64,000 nt of DNA from Cephaloticoccus sp. (GTDB taxonomy: Bacteria > Verrucomicrobiota > Verrucomicrobiia > Opitutales > Opitutaceae): the NCBI GenBank assembly GCA_030833445.1, contig JAURHD010000007.1:99891-163890 (forward strand), given 5' to 3'. Below, piece after piece: positions 48,480 to 57,722 of this stretch. The translations under genes and the position numbers were made by a program. Below the pieces are notes generated by a model, which was given only the letters and a program-made list of their open reading frames with translations, searched no databases and was not told where the DNA came from. Positions within the stretch are counted from its first letter, which is position 1. Each line of letters opens with the position of its first letter.

Positions 48480-49445
48480 ATGCCCCTCATCGACAAACCG
48501 ATTCCCGAACTCCTCCAATACCAAGGCCGGAATCCCCGGCCCGCCGATTTCGACTCCTACTGGGAGGCGGCCCTGCGCGAACTCGACGCGACCGACCCCA
48601 AGCCCGAGTTGGTGCCGAGCCAAGCCATTGCCCCGCGCAACAGCGAAGTGTTCGACCTCTGGTTCACCGGTGTAGGCGGAGCGCGGATTTACGCGAAATA
48701 CGTCCGGCCGAAAACTCGCTCCGGAAAATGCCCCGCCATTTTGCAATTTCACGGCTACTCCGGCAATGGCGGTGATTTCGCATCCAAACTGGCCTTCACC
48801 AGCGAAGGGTTCTGCGTGGCCGCACTTGACTGTCGCGGTCAAGGCGGACGGTCGGAGGACGTCGGCGGCGTCAAGGGCACGACCCTGCGCGGTCACATAG
48901 TCCGCGGCCTTGACGATCCCGATCCGCACAAACTCGCCTTCCGCCAAATCTACCTCGACACCGCCCAACTCGCACGCGTCGTCATGAGTTTTGAGGAAGT
49001 GGACGCCACCCGGGTCGGTGCCATGGGCGGTTCGCAAGGCGGAGGACTCACCCTCGCCTGCGCCGCCTTGGAACCACGCATCAAACGCGCCGCACCGATT
49101 TTCCCATTTTTGTGTGATTACCAACGCGTGTGGGAAATGGATCAGGCTAAAGATGCCTACGACGAGCTGCGCTATTATTTCCGGATGATGGATCCCCGGC
49201 ACGAGCGCGAAGCCGAGGTCTTTACCCGCCTCGGCTACGTGGACTGCCAGCACCTCGCTCCGCGGATCAAAGCCGAAGTGCTCATGTATACCGGCCTGAT
49301 GGATACGATCTGCCCGCCTTCGACCCAGTTCGCCGCTTACAATAAGATCATCTCCAAGAAGGAAGTCGTGTTTTATCCCGACTATGGCCACGAAGGCCTG
49401 CCCGGCGAAAGCGACCGCACGTTTAATTTCATGCTGGGGTTGTGA
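48480..49445 (+). CDS. CE7 acetyl xylan esterase/cephalosporin-C deacetylase family
   Basis: A 321-residue alpha/beta hydrolase of carbohydrate esterase family 7. The start MPLIDKPIPELLQYQGRNPRPADFDSYW fits, RGQG in LDCRGQGGRSED forms the family arginine motif, GGSQGGG holds the catalytic serine, and TGLMDTICPPSTQFAAYN and YGHEGLPG bring the aspartate and histidine. Family members deacetylate short xylo-oligosaccharides inside the cell; no signal peptide is seen here. It belongs to the sugar-related stretch at 41-49 kb. Confidence 0.9.
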   Translation: MPLIDKPIPELLQYQGRNPRPADFDSYWEAALRELDATDPKPELVPSQAIAPRNSEVFDLWFTGVGGARIYAKYVRPKTRSGKCPAILQFHGYSGNGGDFASKLAFTSEGFCVAALDCRGQGGRSEDVGGVKGTTLRGHIVRGLDDPDPHKLAFRQIYLDTAQLARVVMSFEEVDATRVGAMGGSQGGGLTLACAALEPRIKRAAPIFPFLCDYQRVWEMDQAKDAYDELRYYFRMMDPRHEREAEVFTRLGYVDCQHLAPRIKAEVLMYTGLMDTICPPSTQFAAYNKIISKKEVVFYPDYGHEGLPGESDRTFNFMLGL

Positions 49446-49481
49446 GCATCAGTTTCAGTGAACAACCGTTGATTCAAAGAC

Positions 49482-49931
49482 ATGTTATCGATTCGCGAGG
49501 GAACTACCCAAGACGCCCCAGCAATAGCATCATTATCTGCAACCTTGGGCTACCCGGCGGATCCAGCCGTCATGCAGGTGCGCTTGCAGCGGATTATCCC
49601 ACGGGAGGATCAGCGTGTTTTCATTGCCGAGGATGATCAAGATCGTGTCTGCGGCTGGTTGACCGCCCACAGCTTTAACACCCTGGCCTCGGGTTTCCGG
49701 GTGCAGATCACCGGATTGGTGGTGGCCGATACCCATCGCCGACAGGGAGTAGGACGACTGCTCGTAGCCGAGGCTGAAGCATGGGCCAAGGAAATTGGGG
49801 CGGAGGCCGTCGTCGTGTTCAGTAATGTAAAACGCATTGAGAGCCACGCCTTCTATCCGGCACTCGGTTACACGAATACCAAAACCGAGGCCGTATACCG
49901 TAAGATCTTAGACCCGTCATTATCCGTGTGA
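49482..49931 (+). CDS. GNAT family N-acetyltransferase
   Basis: A 149-residue acetyltransferase. The acetyl-CoA loop is RRQGVGRLLVAEAEAWAKE, preceded by VQITGLVVADTH, and VVVFSNVKRIESHAFYPALGY forms the C-terminal beta-alpha portion. The start at 49482 gives MLSIREGTTQDAPAIASL, the usual GNAT N-terminus. The acceptor is unknown. It follows the CE7 esterase after 36 bp. Confidence 0.85.
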   Translation: MLSIREGTTQDAPAIASLSATLGYPADPAVMQVRLQRIIPREDQRVFIAEDDQDRVCGWLTAHSFNTLASGFRVQITGLVVADTHRRQGVGRLLVAEAEAWAKEIGAEAVVVFSNVKRIESHAFYPALGYTNTKTEAVYRKILDPSLSV

Positions 49932-49962
49932 ATCGGGGTTCATCTGTGGTTAACAAAGACCC

Positions 49963-50517
49963 ATGAAAGCGAAAGCCCACCTTCGAACACTCGCTCAAGC
50001 GCGTGCGTTCGTTAGCAAGGTCGGGATCTGTCTCGTCTTTGCCGATCCGAAATCGGACCTGCCAAATCTCTGGGATGCGATTGACCTGCCGGAAAAACAA
50101 CCGGGCGAGAAGGGTTAGGGAAAGAAGATCGGCGCGCTGTGGAGTTGGAAAAATCAATTGCCGGCCGATTACCCGGACGAAATTTTCTATGGCAAGGGAG
50201 CCAAAGGGAAATCCGTGCTGATGACCTTGGATTATCTCAAGGCAACCCACTATCCCGCCTATCACCGGCCATTGGTAAAATGTAGTCCACTGGCGCGAAA
50301 GCTCTATGAGTTGGTGCGGATCGAACCGATGACCACCCCGGCCTTGCGCAAGGCGATCCTCAAAGGCGACAAGACCAAGAAGGCAGCTTTCGCGAAGGCC
50401 CTCGTCGAACTGCAGGTCACCTTGAACATCGTCCGTTGCAATGCGCCGGAGATTACCAGCGACACCTGGGTGCGCTTCGGCGAACAGTATCCGGGATTGA
50501 TCACTTCAGCCAGTTGA
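49963..50517 (+). pseudogene. AlkZ-related protein gene with internal amber stop
   Basis: From ATG 49963 the frame reads MKAKAHLRTLAQARAF, FVSKVGICLVFADPKSDLPN and so on, reaches a TAG at 50116-50118, and then continues in the same frame (GKKIGALWSWKNQLPADYP...) to 50517. Both halves belong to one protein resembling the AlkZ-related family (winged-helix proteins related to alkylpurine glycosylases), with LPNLWDAID, WSWKNQLP and ALRKAILKGDKTKKAAFAKAL. The stop sits where a tryptophan codon (TGG) would fit, so a single G-to-A change is the simplest cause. It is either a pseudogene, a suppressed stop, or an error. The end overlaps the pterin dehydratase gene by 17 bp in convergent orientation. 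Confidence 0.75.
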
Positions 50518-50794
50518 TCTTCTCAAACCGCTGGGCCAGTTCCACGTCGTTGGTGGTAATCTTGTTACCCAAGTGGTGGGTGGAAAGGCGGACCGAAACA
50601 GTATCGTAGACATTCGTCCACTCCGGATGATGGTTCATGCTCTCCGCTTCAAAGGCGGCTCGCACCATGAAGGACATGGCCTCGCGGAAACTCGCGAATT
50701 CAAATTCCTTCACGAGGGCATCGCTTTCATGTTTCCAACCGGGAAGTCCCTTGAGTGCTTCCGTGATTTCATCGGGGGTCAGGGGGGTGCTCAT
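50501..50794 (-). CDS. phhB: 4a-hydroxytetrahydrobiopterin dehydratase
   Basis: A 97-residue pterin dehydratase with the family core EFEFASFREAMSFMVRAAFEAESMNHHPEWTNVYDTVSVRLSTHHLG cut here into its parts: AESMNHHPEW (the EKMNHHPEW motif with the catalytic histidines) and VRLSTHHLG. The ATG at 50794 is the family start; the frame is open further upstream but without homology. The enzyme recycles pterin cofactor and can act as a coactivator. No phenylalanine hydroxylase lies nearby. Confidence 0.92.
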   Translation of the reverse strand: MSTPLTPDEITEALKGLPGWKHESDALVKEFEFASFREAMSFMVRAAFEAESMNHHPEWTNVYDTVSVRLSTHHLGNKITTNDVELAQRFEKINWLK

Positions 50795-50916
50795 GGTTTC
50801 AACTATACACCAGATATTCCCCATGGCAAACCACCCTGTAACCAACAGGGCTGTAACCTTTGTGCGAAGGCGGCTTGTCAAACCGCGCACTGACTCCCTA
50901 ACTCACCGGACCACCG

Positions 50917-51660
50917 ATGCCCGCAGCCTCACGTAGCAAAACCCCTGAACACGTCGCCATCATCATGGACGGCAACGGTCGTTGGGCTCAACAGCGCGGG
51001 CTGCCCCGCATTGAAGGCCATCGTCGCGGGGTGGAAACCGTGCGCACCGTGACGGATGCCGGTCGCGAACTCGGCTTGCGCACCCTCACCCTCTACGCTT
51101 TTTCCGTCGAAAATTGGAGCCGGCCGCAGGATGAAGTCAGTGCCTTGATGGGTTTGTTGGAGTTCTACCTGAAAAAGGAACTCAACACCTTCATCAAAAA
51201 TCGCATTCGCCTGCGCACGATCGGTCGCACTGCCGCCCTACCCGCCGGAGTGCAAAAGGCCCTCAATCACACCATCGAGGCGACTAAGGAATTCACCGAC
51301 TATACCCTCGTGCTCGCACTGAACTATGGAGCCCGCACCGAGGTGATTGATGCGGCCCGCGCGTATGCCACCGCAGTGGCAGCCGGAAAGGAAAACCTCA
51401 ACGACGATTCTTGGGCGACCTTCAACCGTTACCTCTACACGGCGGATTTACCGGATCCTGATCTGATCATTCGCACCTCAGGCGAAGAGCGTCTTAGCAA
51501 CTTCATGCTTATGCAGGGCGCGTATGCCGAGTTGGTTTTCATCCCGGTGCTTTGGCCGGACTTCGCCAAGGCAGATCTCGCCGCTGCCATCGCTGAATAC
51601 GGCAAGCGCGAACGACGCTACGGCCAAACCAGTGCCCAGCTCAAAACCACTGACACCTAA
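50917..51660 (+). CDS. uppS: Undecaprenyl diphosphate synthase
   Basis: A 247-residue cis-prenyltransferase that makes the C55 lipid carrier for peptidoglycan. Motifs are VAIIMDGNGRWAQQRGLPRIEG (Asp18), LTLYAFSVENWSRPQDEV, LALNYGARTEVIDA and DPDLIIRTSGEERLSNFMLMQ, all typical of UppS. It leads the cluster uppS-cdsA-dxr-rseP and diverges from the pterin dehydratase gene. Confidence 0.96.
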   Translation: MPAASRSKTPEHVAIIMDGNGRWAQQRGLPRIEGHRRGVETVRTVTDAGRELGLRTLTLYAFSVENWSRPQDEVSALMGLLEFYLKKELNTFIKNRIRLRTIGRTAALPAGVQKALNHTIEATKEFTDYTLVLALNYGARTEVIDAARAYATAVAAGKENLNDDSWATFNRYLYTADLPDPDLIIRTSGEERLSNFMLMQGAYAELVFIPVLWPDFAKADLAAAIAEYGKRERRYGQTSAQLKTTDT

Positions 51661-51673
51661 AAATCCTGATTCC

Positions 51674-52495
51674 ATGGCCAAACGTATTTACAGCACCGTA
51701 TTACTGTGGGCGATTGTGGCCGGGGCCCTCTGGTATTTTCGCACCACCGGGGCTGTGATCCTCATCGGTGTGATCTCAGTCTTCACTCTGGCTGAATTCT
51801 ACAAGCTGCTCGCCGCATCTGGCCTCGCTCCATTCGACAAATTGGGCATGGCCTTGGGCGGTCTGATCACGTTGTCCCCTTGGCTGACCCAACGCTTTGG
51901 GCTCAACGGCGACCATCTGCTGGTCATGGCGGTGATCATTTTCGCCCTGCGCATCCTCGGTGAACGGCCCGCCAACCTGCGGGTGGAGGCGCTGGCCTCG
52001 ACCTTGTTTGGATTGGTCTACGTGGCACTCATGCTGCAATACTTGGTGCGCATCGTGATCTCGAATCCCGCCGCGCCTAATCAAGGCATCCTGCTTTTTC
52101 TCTGGCTGGTAGCCGTGGCCAAATTTTGTGACGTCGGCGCCCTGCTCACGGGTTTGGCCATCGGCCGGCACAAAATGTCGCCTGAAATCAGTCCCAAGAA
52201 AACTTGGGAAGGCGCAGTCGGCGGGGTGCTCGTCTCGATGGGCGTGGGTGCCCTGATCGCCTGGCTGGCCCGGAATGCCCTGCCAGCCAACCTTACCCCG
52301 CTTTATGCCGCCATGATCGCCGCACCAATTGCGGGCATCGGAATCGTGTCTGATTTGGTGGAATCGATCATCAAGCGCCGCGCCGCCATCAAGGATTCAG
52401 GCGGTATCATTCCAGGTATTGGCGGCATGTTTGACGTGAGTGATTCCCTGATTCTCACCGCGCCACTGGGCTACCTGCTCCTGGGCTTGAACTAA
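51674..52495 (+). CDS. cdsA: Phosphatidate cytidylyltransferase
   Basis: A 273-residue membrane protein with six to eight hydrophobic segments and the CdsA signature near the C-terminus, DLVESIIKRRAAIKDSGGII followed by PGIGGMFDVSDSL. It makes CDP-diacylglycerol for phospholipid synthesis. The ATG at 51674 gives MAKRIYSTVLLW; the frame extends upstream into uppS but that part is antisense-like in composition. It lies 13 bp after uppS. Confidence 0.94.
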   Translation: MAKRIYSTVLLWAIVAGALWYFRTTGAVILIGVISVFTLAEFYKLLAASGLAPFDKLGMALGGLITLSPWLTQRFGLNGDHLLVMAVIIFALRILGERPANLRVEALASTLFGLVYVALMLQYLVRIVISNPAAPNQGILLFLWLVAVAKFCDVGALLTGLAIGRHKMSPEISPKKTWEGAVGGVLVSMGVGALIAWLARNALPANLTPLYAAMIAAPIAGIGIVSDLVESIIKRRAAIKDSGGIIPGIGGMFDVSDSLILTAPLGYLLLGLN

Positions 52496-52550
52496 TCCCC
52501 GCCTCTTCGCTTGCCCAAAGCCACCCGGCTCGGGCAGTCTTACCGTTTTC

Positions 52551-53732
52551 GTGGCCGCAACACTTCCAACTTCCCGCAAACGCGTCGTCCTGCTCGGCGC
52601 CACCGGCTCGATCGGCGAAAATACCCTGCGGGTCATTGCCGCTCATCCGGACCGCTTGGAACTGGTGGGTATCGCCGCCCGGCAGGACTGGACCAAGCTC
52701 GCCGCCATCGCACAGCTGCACCGCGTGCCCCACGTGGGCTTGTTCGACGAATCGGCCTGTCTGACCGCCAAAGGTTCGGGTCGGTTTGCCCCCGGCACCC
52801 ATTTTCATGCCGGGATGGCAGGTCTGGTGGAATTGGCCCAGCTGTCAGACGCAGATATCGTGTTGGTCGCCGTGGTCGGCACCACCGCTTTGGAGCCGAC
52901 TCTCGCCGCCATTGCCGCCCAGAAAACCATCGCCCTAGCCTCGAAGGAAATCCTCGTCCTCGCCGGAAAGTTTGTGATGGCGGCCGCCAAAGCTCGTAAC
53001 GTGCAGCTCCTGCCCGTCGACAGTGAGCACAACGCGGTTTTCCAGTGTATCGAGGGCCACCCTCAGGCGGGTTTGCGCCGCATCTTACTTACGGCCAGCG
53101 GCGGAGCCTTTCGCGACTGGCCCGTCGAGAAATTGGCCCAAGTCACCCCAGCCGATGCACTCAAGCATCCCAACTGGGCGATGGGCCCCAAGGTCACGGT
53201 CGATTCCGCCACCCTCGCCAACAAAGGCCTCGAACTCATCGAGGCCCAGTACCTTTTCGGCCTCAAACCGGAGCAATGCCAAGCCGTGCTGCACCCGCAG
53301 AGCATCGTGCATTGTCTCGTCGAATATCAGGACGGCGCGATGCTCGCCCAATTGTGCCCGCCTTCAATGACCTTCGCCATCCAGCACGCGTTGCTCTACC
53401 CCGGCCGGGCACCCGGGGTCGAGTCGCCGTTGGATTTCACCAAATTACTGTCCCTGGATTTCCGCCCGATTGATTTGACGCGGTTTCCCATGTTGAGACT
53501 GGCTCAGGAAACCATGGTCGCCGGTGGTTGCGCCCCGGCGGTATTCAATGCCGCCAACGAAATCGCCGTGGCGGCGTTCCTCGCGGGACAGATACCTTTC
53601 CTTGCGATTCCACAGGTGGTGGATAGCACTTTGCAGCAAACAAATCATCTGGAACCCGCCGACCTTGCCGCCGTCCTAACGTGCGATGCCGAGGCCCGCC
53701 GGGTCGCCGCCGCTGTCATTGCCAAGTTATAA
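52551..53732 (+). CDS. dxr: 1-deoxy-D-xylulose 5-phosphate reductoisomerase
   Basis: A 393-residue NADPH enzyme of the MEP isoprenoid pathway. It starts with GTG, giving MAATLPTSRKRVVLLGATGSIGENTLRVIAAHPD with the dinucleotide-binding GATGSIG. LASKEILVLAGKFV, LLPVDSEHNAVFQC and LTASGGAFRDWP are the family active-site segments. It converts DXP to MEP. With ispG nearby it marks two MEP steps in the window. Confidence 0.95.
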   Translation: MAATLPTSRKRVVLLGATGSIGENTLRVIAAHPDRLELVGIAARQDWTKLAAIAQLHRVPHVGLFDESACLTAKGSGRFAPGTHFHAGMAGLVELAQLSDADIVLVAVVGTTALEPTLAAIAAQKTIALASKEILVLAGKFVMAAAKARNVQLLPVDSEHNAVFQCIEGHPQAGLRRILLTASGGAFRDWPVEKLAQVTPADALKHPNWAMGPKVTVDSATLANKGLELIEAQYLFGLKPEQCQAVLHPQSIVHCLVEYQDGAMLAQLCPPSMTFAIQHALLYPGRAPGVESPLDFTKLLSLDFRPIDLTRFPMLRLAQETMVAGGCAPAVFNAANEIAVAAFLAGQIPFLAIPQVVDSTLQQTNHLEPADLAAVLTCDAEARRVAAAVIAKL

Positions 53733-53743
53733 ATCAATTTACC

Positions 53744-55159
53744 GTGTCCGTCGAAATTCTCCAAAATCTCCTCTCCAACGTCTGGTCGGTCTTTCTCGTC
53801 GTGCTCTTTTTCGGCGGCTCGATCTTTGTCCATGAACTCGGCCACTTTCTGGCTGCCCGACGCCGCGGGGTGCATGTGGAACGATTCTCGATCGGGTTTG
53901 GCCCAAAGATATTCTCCTGGCGCGGTAAAGACGGCGTGGAATACCGCCTCTCCTGGCTGCCGTTGGGCGGCTATGTCACCCTGCCTCAATTGGCCGCGCT
54001 GAGCGGCATCGAGGGTGAGAGCTCGGTCGATGTCGAGAAACTGCCTCCGCCGAGTTATGGCACCAAGATGTTGGTGTTCGTCGCGGGTGCAGCCTTCAAC
54101 ATCCTTTTCGCTTTCGCCCTCGCCTCTGTGATTTGGTTTATCGGCCAACCCACCAGCAGTCAGACCGCCACCACCCGGATCGGCTATGTGTTTCCGACAC
54201 TCACCTTGCCCGACAATGTCAAGGTGCCCTCGCCCGCGGCTGAAGCCGGGTTGCGGATCGGCGATACTATTACAGAAATCGACGGACAGAAAGTTCGCGA
54301 CTGGATGGACGTCGTGCAAACCATCGTCACCGGTTCCGGCCGCACCGCCACCGGTGAACCGAAGACGGTCTTCACCATCGAGCGCGAAGGCCAGAAACAG
54401 GATATATCCGTCTATCCGCGATTGTCGGGACCGGAAGGATTGCGCCGCGTCGGCATCGACTCTGGTTATGAATTACTCGTCCTGAGTGTTGCCGCGGACA
54501 GCATCGCCGCGCGGGCCGGGTTCAAGGTGGATGACGAGCTTCTCACCTTGAACGGCCAGACCGTGATCAACGGCAAAGTTTATTATGAGCTCATGTCGGC
54601 CGAGATTGAATCTCCGCTTACCGCGGTCGTGCGGCGAGCTGGCCGGGATATCACCCTGACCATCCCCGCCCGGGCCGACAACAAAGCCGAGGTGGGCCTC
54701 ACCCTGACCACGGGTTTCACCCTGACCCACCCCTCACCACTGTCCCAGATTTCCGATCACGCGCTCATGACGGTTCGCACCCTGATGAGCTTGATCAACC
54801 CCAGCTCCGACATCGGCCTGTCCAAAGTATCGGGTCCGGTGGGTATCGTCCGTATATTTCACAGTGCCGCCGAGGCCGGAATCAGTGCGATCCTGATGTT
54901 CACCATTTTGGTCAACGTAAACCTGGCGATTTTCAATTTGCTGCCGATCCCGGTGCTGGATGGCGGTCAAATGTTGTTCGCGACGATCGCCAAGCTTCGC
55001 GGCCGTGACTTGCCGACGAGTTTCATCATGGCCACGCAAAGCACTTTTGTGCTCCTGCTGTTCTCCATGATCATCTACGTGAGCTTCTTCGATGTGCGCC
55101 GAATCGTGCGCGATAATTTCGCGTCCAAGCCTGTCCCCGAAGCCCCGGCCGAGCCCTGA
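53744..55159 (+). CDS. rseP: Site-2 metalloprotease RseP
   Basis: A 471-residue intramembrane zinc protease. The zinc motif HELGH is at residues 30-34 (FVHELGHFLAARRRGVHVERF) and the third ligand motif LPIPVLDGGQMLF is near the C-terminus. Two PDZ domains lie between (LRIGDTITEIDGQKV and FKVDDELLTLNGQTVING), then helices near the end. It cleaves transmembrane anti-sigma factors and signal peptides. The start is GTG at 53744, 11 bp after dxr; the longer frame overlaps dxr and is rejected. Confidence 0.94.
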   Translation: MSVEILQNLLSNVWSVFLVVLFFGGSIFVHELGHFLAARRRGVHVERFSIGFGPKIFSWRGKDGVEYRLSWLPLGGYVTLPQLAALSGIEGESSVDVEKLPPPSYGTKMLVFVAGAAFNILFAFALASVIWFIGQPTSSQTATTRIGYVFPTLTLPDNVKVPSPAAEAGLRIGDTITEIDGQKVRDWMDVVQTIVTGSGRTATGEPKTVFTIEREGQKQDISVYPRLSGPEGLRRVGIDSGYELLVLSVAADSIAARAGFKVDDELLTLNGQTVINGKVYYELMSAEIESPLTAVVRRAGRDITLTIPARADNKAEVGLTLTTGFTLTHPSPLSQISDHALMTVRTLMSLINPSSDIGLSKVSGPVGIVRIFHSAAEAGISAILMFTILVNVNLAIFNLLPIPVLDGGQMLFATIAKLRGRDLPTSFIMATQSTFVLLLFSMIIYVSFFDVRRIVRDNFASKPVPEAPAEP

Positions 55160-55237
55160 TCCCCACTGGGGTGGCTTGGGCAAGCGAGTGACCATTGACC
55201 CATGGGTCCTAGTTCATAGTCATTTAGTCATCATCCC

Positions 55238-57238
55238 ATGTCGTATTGCGCTTCTCGTTTTCATACCGTCCGCCGCCCCACTCATGAGGTGTTGATTGGC
55301 GGCGTCGGGGTTGGCGGCACCAACCCGGTGCGAATCCAATCCATGACCACGAGCGACACGCAGGATGTCGCGGCCACGGTCCGGCAATGTATCGCGCTCG
55401 CCGAAGTTGGTTGTGAAATCGTGCGCATCACGGCCCCCAATGTCGCCGCCGCCAAATGCCTGAAGCCCATTCGCGAACAATTCGCCGCCGCCGGCTTTGG
55501 CGCCATTCCACTGGTCGCCGACATCCATTTCCTCCCATCCGCCGCCATGGAGGCCGTGGAACATGTGGAGAAAATCCGCGTTAACCCCGGCAACTACGCG
55601 GACAAGAAGAAGTTCGCGGTCAAGGAATACACGGACGGGGAATACGAGCGCGAATTACAGCGCCTCCACGAATCATTCTCCCCATTGGTCAAACGCGCCA
55701 AGATCCTTGGCCGTGCCCTCCGCGTCGGCACGAATCACGGTTCGCTCAGTGACCGCATCATGAACCGCTACGGCGATACGCCGTTGGGCATGGTGGAGAG
55801 TGCTTTGGAATTCCTGCGCATCGCTGAATCGCATGGTTTCAAGCAGACCATCCTTTCGATGAAGGCCTCCAATCCGAAGGTCATGATTCAAGCCTACCGC
55901 TTGCTGGTGCAAAGGATGATCGCCGAAGACATGCACTATCCCCTGCACTTGGGCGTTACCGAGGCCGGTGACGGGGAGGATGGTCGGATCAAAAGTGCCA
56001 TTGGCATCGGATCCCTCCTTTCGGACGGACTGGGAGACACGATCCGGGTGTCCTTGACCGAGGATTCAGTTTACGAAGTCCCGGTCGCGCGGACCATTGC
56101 CGACAAGGCCATGAGCCTGTGGCAAAAACCCGGGATAGACCCAGTAGCCGCCGATTCCATCGACCCTTATCACTATCTCCGGCGCGAAACCAATCTGGTG
56201 CATTTGGGTGACTCGATCACCATCGGTCCGGAACAGCCCCCTGCGGTGGTCGTGCGCGTGCCGGACGCCGCATCCCTTTCGGTTGTGCGCGAGCAGTTCA
56301 AGACTGCGCGTCTAGCCGATACCCCCGTGGAAGGCCTGCTGGTGCCGATCGCCTCGGTAGACGATCTCAAACACCTTACTCAATCGGCTCATACATTCTT
56401 GGTTTTGGATCTGGCCGCGGGAATCTCGCTCGATGACTTGCTCGTCCGGCAGGAGAAACTCACTCCCGGCACCGTTTTGCTCCGCACCTTTGGGTCTGAT
56501 GAAGCGGCTACCCTAGCCACCTGCATCCGGTTTGTGCGGGAACACCAATTATTGCTGGCCGCGCAAATCCAACCCGCAGATTTTGCCGTCATGGGCGAGA
56601 CCTTGCGCGAACACGGGGACCAAGCGTTGATCTTTACCCTACCCGCCACCCCAACTGACTGCGGTCATGCCCTGGGTGGCTATCGTCGCTTGGCCGAGGT
56701 ACTGAGGTTGATCGGATCACGCGCGCCGTTGTGGATTCGCAACACGAGCGGCACCGCGATTCAGCCCAAGGCTGACTTTCTCTCGCGTCTGCTCGACGCC
56801 GCTTTTCTCAGCGGGGGTTTGATTTGCGACGGCTTGGGCGACATGATCAGCATCGAAACCGAGTCGGATGCAGTCCGCGCCCTAAAGCTCAGCTACAACG
56901 TGTTGCAAGGCGCCGGGGCCCGCTCCTCCAAGACCGAATTCGTCGCCTGCCCGAGCTGCGGCCGCACCTTGTTTGATTTGCAGACGACCACCCAGCGCAT
57001 CCGGGAAAAGACCGGTCATCTGAAAGGCGTGAAGCTCGCGATCATGGGTTGCATTGTAAACGGCCCCGGCGAAATGGCGGACGCCGATTTCGGTTATGTC
57101 GGCGGCGCTCCCGGGAAAATAAATCTCTATGTCGGCAAGCAATGCGTCCAATACAACATCCCGCAGGCCGAAGCTGATGAACGCCTCATCTCCTTAATCA
57201 AAGAACACGGTAAATGGGTTGAAGCCCTGCCGGTTTGA
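55238..57238 (+). CDS. ispG: 4-hydroxy-3-methylbut-2-enyl diphosphate synthase, long form
   Basis: A 666-residue IspG (GcpE), which reduces MEcPP to HMBPP with a 4Fe-4S cluster. The TIM-barrel part has RIQSMTTSDTQDVAATVRQC, VADIHFLPSAAMEAVEHVEKI and RVGTNHGSLSDRIMNRYGD. The Fe-S ligands are Cys571 and Cys574 (VACPSCGRTLFDLQ) and Cys605 (MGCIVNGPGEMADADFGYVGG), with Glu612. The protein is about 270 residues longer than the E. coli form because of a large insert between the two domains (about residues 300-540), the pattern known from plants, Chlamydiae and Bacteroidetes. It lies 78 bp after rseP. Confidence 0.95.
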   Translation: MSYCASRFHTVRRPTHEVLIGGVGVGGTNPVRIQSMTTSDTQDVAATVRQCIALAEVGCEIVRITAPNVAAAKCLKPIREQFAAAGFGAIPLVADIHFLPSAAMEAVEHVEKIRVNPGNYADKKKFAVKEYTDGEYERELQRLHESFSPLVKRAKILGRALRVGTNHGSLSDRIMNRYGDTPLGMVESALEFLRIAESHGFKQTILSMKASNPKVMIQAYRLLVQRMIAEDMHYPLHLGVTEAGDGEDGRIKSAIGIGSLLSDGLGDTIRVSLTEDSVYEVPVARTIADKAMSLWQKPGIDPVAADSIDPYHYLRRETNLVHLGDSITIGPEQPPAVVVRVPDAASLSVVREQFKTARLADTPVEGLLVPIASVDDLKHLTQSAHTFLVLDLAAGISLDDLLVRQEKLTPGTVLLRTFGSDEAATLATCIRFVREHQLLLAAQIQPADFAVMGETLREHGDQALIFTLPATPTDCGHALGGYRRLAEVLRLIGSRAPLWIRNTSGTAIQPKADFLSRLLDAAFLSGGLICDGLGDMISIETESDAVRALKLSYNVLQGAGARSSKTEFVACPSCGRTLFDLQTTTQRIREKTGHLKGVKLAIMGCIVNGPGEMADADFGYVGGAPGKINLYVGKQCVQYNIPQAEADERLISLIKEHGKWVEALPV

Positions 57239-57271
57239 TGAGTCTCGCGGCGCGTATCCAAATTTACATGC

Positions 57272-57293
57272 CGGCACCCAGTCGGCACCCAGT
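57272..57293. repeat. Tandem 11-bp repeat
   Basis: Two exact copies of CGGCACCCAGT stand back to back just after ispG. The purpose is unknown; it may be chance or a protein-binding site. Confidence 0.6.
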
Positions 57294-57692
57294 CGTAACC
57301 TATGAAAACCGCCGAATCCGGTGTGTAATACGATAAAAACTACATTTTCGCCGACTCTGAAAAGTAACATTCAAGCAACAAAAAAATCGCAAAAGTTATA
57401 ATCAAAATCGATGTGAACAACTTGTCAGGAAGTTGACCTTGAAATGAATTTGAGGTTCACAGTTACTACATCTCCCGTCAGTTTTTTCTGCACTATCAGG
57501 TGTTCTTTCCCACGTTGTATCTAGCTCCCGTCCACCTTGGCGGTAACGCCCATCGTTATCCCCTGGCCATCAATGTTTTGCATATCATTACTACATCATC
57601 CTGTTTGAGTGATGGCCGGACACAATATTTCAGCTGCCAGAAGGCATGGAACCGGAGTCAACCAGCGTGCGCCCAGACCATCCGGTGCCAAT

Positions 57693-57701
57693 TGTGAATA
57701 A
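57693..57701 (-). promoter_or_regulatory. DnaA box
   Basis: The minus strand reads TTATTCACA, an exact match to the TTATNCACA consensus, 21 bases before the dnaA start. It would fit autoregulation of dnaA. Confidence 0.55.
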
Positions 57702-57722
57702 ACCCAGCCCTTCCGCCAGCTT

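Larger units (their letters stand above)
57239..57722. other. Non-coding region before dnaA, possible origin or dnaA regulatory region
   Basis: This 484 bp stretch has no convincing gene. It holds a perfect DnaA box (TTATTCACA on the minus strand) at 57693-57701, a one-mismatch box (TTGTTCACA, minus) at 57412-57420, an AT-rich stretch at about 57361-57460 including TATAAT at 57397-57402, a tandem 11-mer at 57272-57293, and a 10-base direct repeat TTACTACATC at 57463-57472 and 57588-57597. These are what an origin or an autoregulated dnaA promoter would show, but the number of boxes is low for a full oriC. A short frame at 57500-57697 is not convincing. Confidence 0.45.

Noticed and set aside
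57500..57697. 65-codon frame before dnaA
   Set aside because: Composition is unlike protein-coding neighbours and it lies in the presumed regulatory region; no ribosome site.
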